A stretch of 64,000 bases of DNA from Rikenellaceae bacterium (GTDB lineage Bacteria > Bacteroidota > Bacteroidia > Bacteroidales > Rikenellaceae), in the NCBI GenBank assembly GCA_015059715.1, contig SUZV01000009.1, positions 1 through 64,000 of the forward strand, read 5' to 3'. A model generated the notes under the pieces. The model searched no databases and was not told the origin of the DNA. It saw only the letters and a list, made by a program, of their open reading frames with translations. This document shows positions 1-6,751 of this stretch, piece after piece (position 1 is the stretch's first letter; each line of letters begins with the position of its first letter). The position numbers were made by a program, and so were the translations under genes.

Positions 1-172
1 TATCTCGCTCGAAAAGGTGCTGGCGTTCAAGTGGGCCGATCTCTCGCTGAAAGGTACAATTAACAACCTCTTCAACGAGGAGTATCTCTCGGTGCTCTCC
101 CGCCCAATGCCGGGCATCAACTTCGAGATATTTATAGGTATTACTCCAAAGTGGGGAGCGATGAAAAAGTAG
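1..172 (+). CDS. TonB-dependent receptor, C-terminal end (partial)
   Basis: Reading from base 2, 56 codons run to a TAG at 170-172. The peptide contains NLFNEEYLS, then SRPMPGINFEIFIG, and ends in an alternating hydrophobic strand. This is the usual last-strand layout of Bacteroidota outer-membrane TonB-dependent receptors (NLFN, then the R-P-G-R/N beta strand). Such receptors import metals, vitamins or oligosaccharides using energy from TonB. Only the final barrel strands are inside the window, so substrate and length are unknown. A TATCTTTG motif at 173-180 directly after the stop looks like a -7 box but has no TTTG partner at the right distance. Confidence 0.8.
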   Translation, partial: ISLEKVLAFKWADLSLKGTINNLFNEEYLSVLSRPMPGINFEIFIGITPKWGAMKK

Positions 173-365
173 TATCTTTGTGGCTTTGATGTCGCTCTGA
201 TATCCCAAGAACTTTTTGGTATTAAACTTCTGTGGGGCAAAGATGGGCTACTCCCGGAATATCTTGTGATTGTTTGTGCCATTTTCTATAATGCATCTGA
301 AAAATAGAAGACGATTTGAAAAAAATCTTTCGGTGCAACAAAAAATAATTTTATTTTTTGTTTGT

Positions 366-524
366 CATCTCTTTGAGCATCTCAAGAATGAGAAATTGGG
401 AAGAAGCGTTCAAGTGAGTAAGCGTGCATTAGTAAAATAATAATTATTTTATTGGTTATCAATGGATTATATGTATATAAATATGGGTGTTTTTGGTGTA
501 TTTTTGCCACTAAAAAGTTGCACC
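366..524 (+). repeat. Imperfect ~150 bp direct repeat, copy 1
   Basis: This stretch matches 5782-5947 over nearly its whole length. Shared blocks include GCATCTCAAGAATGAGAAA, the stretch ending ATTTTATTGGTTATCAAT, and AAAAAGTTGCACC. The last 30 bases form a hairpin in which GGTGTATTTTT pairs with AAAAAGTTGCACC. In copy 2 the 5' arm reads GGTGCATTTTT, so pairing is kept (G-U against G-C). The two copies bracket the regulator and M16 peptidase genes. It has no convincing reading frame of its own. Confidence 0.85.
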
Positions 525-540
525 AAAAAAGCACCGACCC

Positions 541-685
541 CATTTCTACGCACTTCTACGGGCGTTTTTCAAATTGCACATATCCCATTTTCTCGCTCTG
601 CCAGACAGCACGAAATGTGAGAGAGGATTATATCCACTCATTCATTGATGAATACGAACGTGGCCACGAACTACCCGAAGAATAA
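541..685 (+). pseudogene. Possible 3' remnant of a lost gene
   Basis: The open frame ending at 685 gives a charged, protein-like tail (VREDYIHSFIDEYERGHELPEE, quoted only in part: DYIHSFIDEYERGHELPE). The frame upstream runs into the repeat at 366-524, which does not look coding. A rho-independent terminator follows at 719-755. The best reading is the decayed 3' end of a gene that kept its terminator. I do not recognise the family. The alternative is a chance open frame. Confidence 0.25.
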
Positions 686-718
686 GCACCTTTCAATACA
701 TAAACTATCTTCATATCC

Positions 719-755
719 AACCGCTGTAATGTTAGACATTATGGCGGTTGTTTTG
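719..755 (+). terminator. Rho-independent terminator
   Basis: AACCGCTGTAATGT (719-732) pairs with ACATTATGGCGGTT (736-749) around a TAG loop, with two G-T wobbles in 14 pairs. GTTTTGTGTG follows. It lies 34 bases after the open frame ending at 685. The rest of 173-1005 shows nothing else beyond the repeat and the promoter at 953. Confidence 0.7.
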
Positions 756-952
756 TGTGTGACGAAAAAATAACCCCAAAATCGTTTTCCCAATTCGCTG
801 CCTCAATGCTAACATACTCGTCAAAACCACCTTTAAGTATGAAGCCTCGGAATCAACTTACATAGCATCTTGTATGATATTCAATAATTCATCATAGTTG
901 GAGATAACACCACAGCAAATATCACTTGTTGAATAATTTTATTACATTCAAT

Positions 953-983
953 TTTGTAGAAAACTATTATACGGTTATCTTTG
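953..983 (+). promoter_or_regulatory. Bacteroidota promoter of the TPR/HTH regulator
   Basis: TTTG at 953-956, 19 bases, then TATCTTTG at 976-983. This is an exact fit to the Bacteroidota consensus (TTTG-N19-TAnnTTTG). The expected start point is near 990, giving a leader of only about 15 bases before the ATG at 1006. Confidence 0.8.
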
Positions 984-1005
984 TGTTGTAAACAACGATT
1001 TTAGG

Positions 1006-2715
1006 ATGAAACGACTACTATTTATACTTGCATTTGCCTTAACCTTTGTTTCTTGCAATCGTCACTCGGAGCATTGGAATACATTATCTAATGTTGAATC
1101 ATATATTGTAGAGCATCCCGATAGTGCATTGATTGTGCTTGAGCAGATTGATATCTCGGAGTTGACGAGCAAAGAGGAGCGAGCAAAACTCGCCTTGTTG
1201 CTATCTATGGCGTTGGATAAGAACTACGTCGATAAGACTGACTTCAATGTATTGCAACCCGCAATTGACTATTACGAGGATAATGGCTCGGCAACAGAGA
1301 AGTTTCAGACATACTATCTTCAGGGACGAATCTACCAAAATCAAGGTAATGACACACAGGCAATGATTGCCTATGCACAAGCCAAAGAACTTTTGGGTGG
1401 AATAGATAATCACTATTTGTCTGGTCAATTGCACACAGAAATAGGTAATATCTATCGTAGTAACTATGACTACGCAAAGAGTTTGGAGGCGTATCAACCA
1501 GCATACGACCACTATACGGCTGTAGGCTTGGAGTCATACGCCGCCTATGCCCTATTGGATATAGGTCTTTCATATTGGAACTTGGAAGACATCGCAAAGG
1601 GCATTGAGTATATCAATGAGGCTTTGCAAATGGCTCTCAAACTACAAGATGAATACCTCGAAATGGTATGCTATCAGAATATTGTCATCTTGTGCGATGA
1701 TATTGATGCGGTTGGAAGGTGTGGAAGTATTGTAGAGGCTTTGGTTGATCAATACAACATCGAGAAGTTCGATTCTGGCTCGCTGGTCGCCATAGCAAGT
1801 TACTATGCCGAGGTCGAGGAATATGATAGAATGGAGGAGTATATCGGTCGTGCGTGGAGCAATACCACCAATGCCAAAGACTCGATAAATGTATATCTCA
1901 CTCAAGCCGATATATTGAAGCGTACAGGCAAACCCGAAGAGGCATTGCAATATTTTGAGGCAGGTGTAAAACGTCAAAACAGGGAGGTGCGTAGTTCGCT
2001 TAAACAACCTATAGAGACCACGCAAAAGGAGTATTTCCAGCAACAAGCCGAGCATAATGCCTATCGTCTAAAGAAGGATAGAGAACTCTACATAACATTG
2101 GGCATAATCGCATTATTGGCATTGATAGTTGTTGCAATGTATATTCGTCACCGTATGCTATCCAAAGACCTTGAGATTAGCAAGTATATGGTGCTATCTT
2201 CGGAGTTGCAGTCAGCAATTCGCGATAGAGAAGATAGGTTATCTGCTATTTCGGAGCATATATCTTCTCAAGAGGAGGCACACAATACTTTGGTTAGCGA
2301 TATGCACCGCCAGATTGCCGAACTCTTCGAGAAGCAGTATGAGTTGTTGGATAAGTTGAGCAACACTTACTATGAGACGCAGGGTGTAAGCAAGGAGAAG
2401 GAGAACATCTTTAAGCAGGTGAAGTCGGAGATAGATAAGTTCGCCACAGATAAGAGGGCTGTTGCCCAACTCGAAAAGATTGTGAATACATATAAGCGTA
2501 ATGTAATCGGTTTGGTGCGTTCGGAGATACCTAATATTTCGGAGCGAGATATCACCCTACTCTGCTACATCTATGCTGGCTTCTCGGCAAAGAGTATTAG
2601 CATATTTATTGGCGAGACAACAAGTAATATTCTAACAAGAAAATCGCGTTTACGCTCAAAGATTGCCAAGTTAGATAGTGCAAATGCAAGGGTTGTCCTT
2701 GAGGAGATGCCATAA
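1006..2715 (+). CDS. TPR lipoprotein transcriptional regulator with C-terminal HTH
   Basis: The 569-residue protein starts with a lipoprotein signal (lipobox FVSC, Cys17). TPR-like helical repeats follow to about residue 340, then one membrane helix near 360-382 (LGIIALLALIVVAMYI), a long coiled coil to about 500, and a C-terminal DNA-binding region holding SERDITLLCYIYAGFS and ETTSNILTRKSRLR. This architecture is a well-known Bacteroidota regulator type in which the N-terminal TPR part is outside and the HTH is in the cytoplasm; signals and targets are mostly unknown. The gene is visibly AT-richer than the window's core genes. It has its own promoter (953-983) and terminator (2785-2825), so it is a single-gene unit just before an M16 peptidase. 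Control of that peptidase is plausible but unproven. Confidence 0.8.
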   Translation: MKRLLFILAFALTFVSCNRHSEHWNTLSNVESYIVEHPDSALIVLEQIDISELTSKEERAKLALLLSMALDKNYVDKTDFNVLQPAIDYYEDNGSATEKFQTYYLQGRIYQNQGNDTQAMIAYAQAKELLGGIDNHYLSGQLHTEIGNIYRSNYDYAKSLEAYQPAYDHYTAVGLESYAAYALLDIGLSYWNLEDIAKGIEYINEALQMALKLQDEYLEMVCYQNIVILCDDIDAVGRCGSIVEALVDQYNIEKFDSGSLVAIASYYAEVEEYDRMEEYIGRAWSNTTNAKDSINVYLTQADILKRTGKPEEALQYFEAGVKRQNREVRSSLKQPIETTQKEYFQQQAEHNAYRLKKDRELYITLGIIALLALIVVAMYIRHRMLSKDLEISKYMVLSSELQSAIRDREDRLSAISEHISSQEEAHNTLVSDMHRQIAELFEKQYELLDKLSNTYYETQGVSKEKENIFKQVKSEIDKFATDKRAVAQLEKIVNTYKRNVIGLVRSEIPNISERDITLLCYIYAGFSAKSISIFIGETTSNILTRKSRLRSKIAKLDSANARVVLEEMP

Positions 2716-2784
2716 GAGGCTGTTTCCATATTACAAAGCATATTTATAGGTCGAGCGTATATCGCATAAAATCAATCAGTTACA

Positions 2785-2825
2785 ATAAGGTGTAAGATTT
2801 CAATTTCTTACATCTTATTTATTTT
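2785..2825 (+). terminator. Rho-independent terminator after the TPR/HTH regulator
   Basis: ATAAGGTGTAAGA (2785-2797) pairs with TCTTACATCTTAT (2806-2818) with one wobble. A T-rich run (TTATTTTATTG) follows. It separates the regulator from the M16 gene. Confidence 0.75.
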
Positions 2826-2905
2826 ATTGACTTACAATGATTTAGCAATATATCTTGTTATATAGATAACCGTGCGTATATAGTAGTTTTCGTTATTTTA
2901 TGCCA

Positions 2906-2913
2906 TATCTTTG
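2906..2913 (+). promoter_or_regulatory. Probable -7 box of the M16 peptidase promoter
   Basis: TATCTTTG matches the -7 element exactly. No TTTG lies 19-21 bases upstream (the stretch there is TAGTTTTCG), so the promoter may need an activator. The start point would be near 2920, about 38 bases before the ATG. Confidence 0.5.
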
Positions 2914-2957
2914 CCATAGCAAGTCACGATAATTTACAACCTAAAAAATAACAAACT

Positions 2958-5780
2958 ATGAAAAAACTATTTTCACTTTTTGTGATGTTCATCATTGGTA
3001 TGATGAATATCTTTGCACAGGGCATTGAGCAATTACCTCTCGACCCTGCCGTTCGCATTGGCGTGTTGGATAATGGTATGACCTATTATATCCGCCACAA
3101 CGAGAAGCCAAAGGGTCAGGCGAGTTTCTATATCTATCACGATGTGGGTGCTGTGCAGGAGGAGGATGACCAGCAAGGATTGGCTCACTTCCTTGAGCAT
3201 ATGGCGTTCAATGGCACAAAAAATCTCCCTGGCAAGGCGATGATAGAGCGTTTGGAGGCTGCAGGAGTTCAGTTCGGTCTAAACCTCAATGCTGCGACAT
3301 CGTGGGACTACACAAAATATGAGATTAAGGATTTGCCCGTGACTGCAGAGAATGTCGATTTGGCACTCCTCATTCTTCACGACTGGTCGCAGTTTATCGC
3401 ACTTGAGCCCACAGAGATTGATTCGGAGCGTGGCGTTATTATGGAGGAGTTGCGTACTCGTGATGGTGCTATGCTTCGTGCCCAGAACGATATGCTCCAA
3501 AATCTATTTAAGGGCACTATCTATGAGCGTCGCAACCTTATCGGCTACCTCGATGGCTTACAGTCGTTCGACCACACAGCGTTGGAGGCATTCTACAAGA
3601 AGTGGTATCGCCCCGAGTATCAGGCTATCGTCATTGTTGGCGATGTTGATGTAGATGAAGTAGAAGCGAAAATTAAGACTCTTATGGCAGACATCCCAAC
3701 ATCTGCGGCTGATGCAGCACAAAAGGAGGTTATCACTGTTCCCGCAACAGAGGAGCCAATCATCTCTATCTTCGCTGACCCAGAGATGTCCCGTTCGGGT
3801 GTGATGATGTTTGCTCGTCGTGAGGCATTGCCAAAGGAGTATAAAAACTCTATTGTGGGTTACTCGTATGACCTTATCAAGACATTCGCCAGCGTGATGA
3901 TGAATGCTCGCTTCGAGGAGATTGCACAGGCTGCTGATGCAACAATCCTCGGTGGCGGTATGAGCGAGGGAGGTATTGGCATTTGCCCTACAATGGAGTC
4001 TACAGCATTTTCGGTAACTGCACACGATGGTCGCATCGATGATGCCTTCCGCACTATGTACACCGAAATGGAGCGTATGCGTCGTTATGGCTTTACTGCT
4101 GGCGAGTTCGAGCGTGCAAAGCAGGAGATTCTTCGCTGGGCAGAGCGTAGTTATGCTAATCGCAACGATGTGAGCAATGAGGCGTATGTAGAGCGTTGCA
4201 TCGCACACTTCGCTAATGGCGATTCGATGATGGATGCCGAGACAGAGTGGCAGTTGGCACAGATGTTTATCAACTCGCTAACCGTAGAGCAGGTTAATCA
4301 GGCATACGCCGAGATGGCAAAACCTAACGAGAATCTTGTGATTCTTGCTCGTTCGCCCAAAAAGGATGGTGTTAATATCCCTACCGAGGATGAGTTGTTA
4401 GCAATCATCGCCGAGGTTGAGGCATCAAATGTTGAGCCATACAACGACAACACCGTTATCGAACCACTCATTGACCCAACGACAAAACTTAATGGTTCAA
4501 AGGTTAAGGCTACATCTTATAACGAGTCATTAGGCTTTACCGAGTGGACATTGAAGAATGGCATTAAAGTGATAGTTCGCCCATCAACACTAAAGGCTGA
4601 TGAGGTGGTTATCAACGCTGCATCAGAGGGTGGCTGCTCTATGCTTAACGATGATGAGTACTACCACGGTCAGTTCCTCGGTATGGTGATGAGTCAGTCG
4701 GGAGTGGGTAAGTTCTCTGCTACGGAGTTAAATAAGCAGTTGGCTGGTAAGTCTGCTTGGGCATCCACCGCTGTTGCAGCATACGAGCACGCTATACAGG
4801 CGGGTGGTTCGCCCAAGGATATCGAGACGATACTTCAACTTGTATATCTCAACTTCACTGCTCCTCGCTTCGATGATAGCGACCTTAACAACCTAAAGAA
4901 GATGTACGCCCCATACTTTGCCAATATGGAGCAAGACCCTAATTATATATGCTCAAAGGAGTTGCAAAAGACACTTTTCAACAAACACTATCGCCAGCAG
5001 ATTACTTCTGCTGCACAGATTGAGGCTTTGAATATCGCCACATTGCAAAGTGTTCACTCGCAGTTGTATGGCTATGCTGATGACTTCCGCTTTGTTATCG
5101 CTGGCAACATTGATTTGGATACCTTGAAACCACTCGTTGAGAAGTATATCGGCTCGCTACCTACATCTAAAAAGGTGGAGTATGCGGTGGTTGATGATGG
5201 CGTTCGCACAGTCGAGGGCGAGGTAACTAACGACTTCCGCACTCCTATGCAGCAACCTAAAGTCTCTGTTCGCCTCAACTATACTGGTGCTATCGAGGAC
5301 AATGCAAAGAATCGACTTATCGTCAACTTATTGGGTAGAGCACTCGACTCTCGTTATATGGTCTCTATCCGCGAGGAGAAGGGCGGCACATACGGTGTCG
5401 GCGTTAGTGGCAGCATCGATAAATATCCAGTTGAAACATACCAGTTGTCTATTGGCTTTGATACTAACGAGACTCTTGCTGATGAGTTGATTGCTATCTG
5501 CGATGCCGAGATTCGCAAGATTGCAGAAAATGGTCCATTGGCAGAAGACATCGCAAAGTCAAAGGAGTTCTTGCAGAAAAACTATAACAATGTTCTCGAG
5601 AGCAACAACGGCTGGATTTCGGCTATCTCACGCTACTACGACGAGGGTTACAACTACAAAGACGAGTATCTCGGCATCCTCGAAAGCGTAACCGCCGATG
5701 ATGTTAAGGCATTCGCTCAAAAACTCCTCAACGACGGTAACCGCACCCTCGTAGTGATGCGACCAGAGATTGTTCAATAG
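2958..5780 (+). CDS. M16 family zinc metallopeptidase (pitrilysin type)
   Basis: The 940-residue protein has a signal peptide (ends near FAQG, residue 21) and the inverted zinc motif HFLEH (His77, Glu80, His81). The third zinc ligand is expected in ERGVIMEE (157-164). A second, inactive M16-like half begins near residue 520 and contains R/Y-type motifs such as REEKGGTYGVGVSG near 800. This gives the full-length double-barrel form of pitrilysin-like peptidases, which close around peptides and degrade them. The signal peptide places it in the periplasm. It stands alone behind a TPR/HTH regulator. Repeat copy 2 starts 2 bases after its stop codon, and the next clear terminator is only at 6121-6155. 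Confidence 0.92.
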   Translation: MKKLFSLFVMFIIGMMNIFAQGIEQLPLDPAVRIGVLDNGMTYYIRHNEKPKGQASFYIYHDVGAVQEEDDQQGLAHFLEHMAFNGTKNLPGKAMIERLEAAGVQFGLNLNAATSWDYTKYEIKDLPVTAENVDLALLILHDWSQFIALEPTEIDSERGVIMEELRTRDGAMLRAQNDMLQNLFKGTIYERRNLIGYLDGLQSFDHTALEAFYKKWYRPEYQAIVIVGDVDVDEVEAKIKTLMADIPTSAADAAQKEVITVPATEEPIISIFADPEMSRSGVMMFARREALPKEYKNSIVGYSYDLIKTFASVMMNARFEEIAQAADATILGGGMSEGGIGICPTMESTAFSVTAHDGRIDDAFRTMYTEMERMRRYGFTAGEFERAKQEILRWAERSYANRNDVSNEAYVERCIAHFANGDSMMDAETEWQLAQMFINSLTVEQVNQAYAEMAKPNENLVILARSPKKDGVNIPTEDELLAIIAEVEASNVEPYNDNTVIEPLIDPTTKLNGSKVKATSYNESLGFTEWTLKNGIKVIVRPSTLKADEVVINAASEGGCSMLNDDEYYHGQFLGMVMSQSGVGKFSATELNKQLAGKSAWASTAVAAYEHAIQAGGSPKDIETILQLVYLNFTAPRFDDSDLNNLKKMYAPYFANMEQDPNYICSKELQKTLFNKHYRQQITSAAQIEALNIATLQSVHSQLYGYADDFRFVIAGNIDLDTLKPLVEKYIGSLPTSKKVEYAVVDDGVRTVEGEVTNDFRTPMQQPKVSVRLNYTGAIEDNAKNRLIVNLLGRALDSRYMVSIREEKGGTYGVGVSGSIDKYPVETYQLSIGFDTNETLADELIAICDAEIRKIAENGPLAEDIAKSKEFLQKNYNNVLESNNGWISAISRYYDEGYNYKDEYLGILESVTADDVKAFAQKLLNDGNRTLVVMRPEIVQ

Positions 5781-5781
5781 C

Positions 5782-5947
5782 CATCTTTGAGTCTCACAGC
5801 ATCTCAAGAATGAGAAAATTGAGAAGAAGCGTTCAAGGGAGAAAGTGAGTATCGGTCAAATAATAATTATTTTATTGGTTATCAATAGATTATATGTGTG
5901 TAAATATGGGCGTTTTTGGTGCATTTTTGACATAAAAAAGTTGCACC
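5782..5947 (+). repeat. Imperfect ~150 bp direct repeat, copy 2
   Basis: This is the partner of 366-524. It differs by a small insertion near 5792 and scattered substitutions. The terminal hairpin (GGTGCATTTTT with AAAAAAGTTGCACC) is kept. It begins right after the M16 stop codon, so it would form the 3' untranslated region of that gene if transcribed. Confidence 0.85.
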
Positions 5948-6120
5948 GATGTGAGACCGATAGAATAGTATGCGAGGATTAAGAAGGTAAAAAGCAGATA
6001 ATTTACCCCAATATCCCATCGTAGATTGTATTATTGGCAGTATGAGGGACATATATAAGGGGTGAGAATATTGAAAAATAGTATCTTAATCCCTCCCTCT
6101 CCGCAAAGACCAACAAAGCA

Positions 6121-6155
6121 AGAAGGTGTCGATTGTTCGACACCTTCTGTTTTTT
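6121..6155 (+). terminator. Strong rho-independent terminator without an adjacent gene
   Basis: AGAAGGTGTCGA (6121-6132) pairs perfectly with TCGACACCTTCT (6137-6148) over a TTGT loop, followed by GTTTTTTAT. The nearest upstream gene stop is at 5780. It therefore ends either a 370-base 3' region of the M16 transcript or an unrecognised short RNA in 5950-6150. Confidence 0.85.
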
Positions 6156-6210
6156 ATACCTACGGCTTAAGCTTGCTTGCTGATACGCTATACCCATTAT
6201 CACTTTGCAG

Positions 6211-6286
6211 TGACAGCGAAAGCTCTGTTTCACCTAATGGTAACAGCTAAAGCTCTGTTTCACCTGACGGTGACAGCTAAAGCTGG
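6211..6286. repeat. 30 bp tandem repeat, about 2.5 units
   Basis: The unit TGACAGCGAAAGCTCTG plus TTTCACCTAATGG (6211-6240) repeats at 6241-6270 with few changes, and its first half recurs at 6271-6286. The words GACAGC and TAAAGC recur with small stem-forming potential. It opens the larger mosaic that runs to 6609. Confidence 0.75.
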
Positions 6287-6359
6287 AAGGGTTGTGCGCA
6301 GGCCTTCGCCTGCTAAAGGGTAGCGCGCTCGCTGTGCGAGCTAAAGGGGAGTTTAAGGG
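6257..6359. repeat. Left arm of a large imperfect palindrome
   Basis: Read on the plus strand this arm goes GTTTCACCT...CGGTGAC...GCTAA...GTGCGC...GCTCGCTGTGCGAGC...TAAA...AGTTTAAGGG. The minus strand of 6534-6609 shows the same order of words. This arm also holds an extra hairpin unit (GCAGGCCTTCGCCTGC near 6298-6313). GCTCGC-TGT-GCGAGC (6327-6341) is a short hairpin. Confidence 0.7.
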
Positions 6360-6420
6360 TAGTGCGCAGGCTTTCACCCTGCTAAAGAGTAGCAAACAGT
6401 AAAATGCTTGCCGCAACCAT

Positions 6421-6498
6421 CTTATCGTCCTATCGTCCTATCGTCTTATTGTCTTTATTTTTTAGGACATTAAGACTTTAAGACCATAAGACATTAAG
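6421..6498. repeat. Long hairpin of phased GAC-type octamers
   Basis: The left arm 6421-6453 and right arm 6466-6498 are both 33 bases long and complementary at 25 of 33 positions, around a 12-base loop (TTTATTTTTTAG). The right arm is four steps of an ~8-base unit (GACATTAA, GACTTTAA, GACCATAA, GACATTAA). The left arm is the same kind of array on the other strand (units like GACGATAG). This is a designed-looking repeat and not coding sequence. Confidence 0.8.
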
Positions 6499-6533
6499 AG
6501 GTCGGGCATCACAACACAACACGACAACGAGAA

Positions 6534-6609
6534 CCCTTAAACTACCATTTAGCTCGCTAACAGCGAGCGCACTACCCTCGCGGCGTTAGCCGTCACCGCA
6601 AGGTGAAAC
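6534..6609. repeat. Right arm of the large imperfect palindrome
   Basis: This is the inverted counterpart of 6257-6359. It contains the hairpin GCTCGC-TAACA-GCGAGC (6552-6568) and CGGCGTTAGCCG near 6581. Together with the central octamer hairpin it makes 6211-6609 a nested inverted structure. No gene is visible in 5948-6751 apart from these elements and the promoter at 6660. Confidence 0.7.
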
Positions 6610-6659
6610 AACTCTCCCCCACCTTTTTTTGAGTTTTTACATTATTTTACACTGGAAAT

Positions 6660-6690
6660 TTTGTTTATTGGAAAATATGTTTTACATTTG
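6660..6690 (+). promoter_or_regulatory. Promoter of the CoADR-Rhd-TusA-DsrE gene with a candidate operator
   Basis: TTTG (6660-6663), 19 bases, TACATTTG (6683-6690) is an exact consensus fit. ATTGGAAAA (6667-6675) and TTTTCCAAT (6696-6704) form an inverted repeat around the -7 box. Further GGAAA words lie at 6654-6658 and 6705-6709. This looks like a dimeric regulator site, possibly for the MarR protein encoded downstream (inference). Confidence 0.7.
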
Positions 6691-6751
6691 CAATGTTTTC
6701 CAATGGAAATTATTTTTAAATATATGATAACATACAAACATTAAGTGATTT

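Noticed and set aside
3558..4208. 216-residue minus-strand frame opposite the M16 peptidase
   Set aside because: Shadow frame rich in Cys, His and Thr; the M16 gene on the plus strand is unambiguous.
366..5947. Composite transposon or integrative element
   Set aside because: No transposase, integrase or relaxase gene lies between the repeats; only the repeat pairing is reported.
6062..6250. 62-residue plus-strand frame
   Set aside because: It runs through the terminator at 6121 and into the tandem repeat, so it is not a gene.
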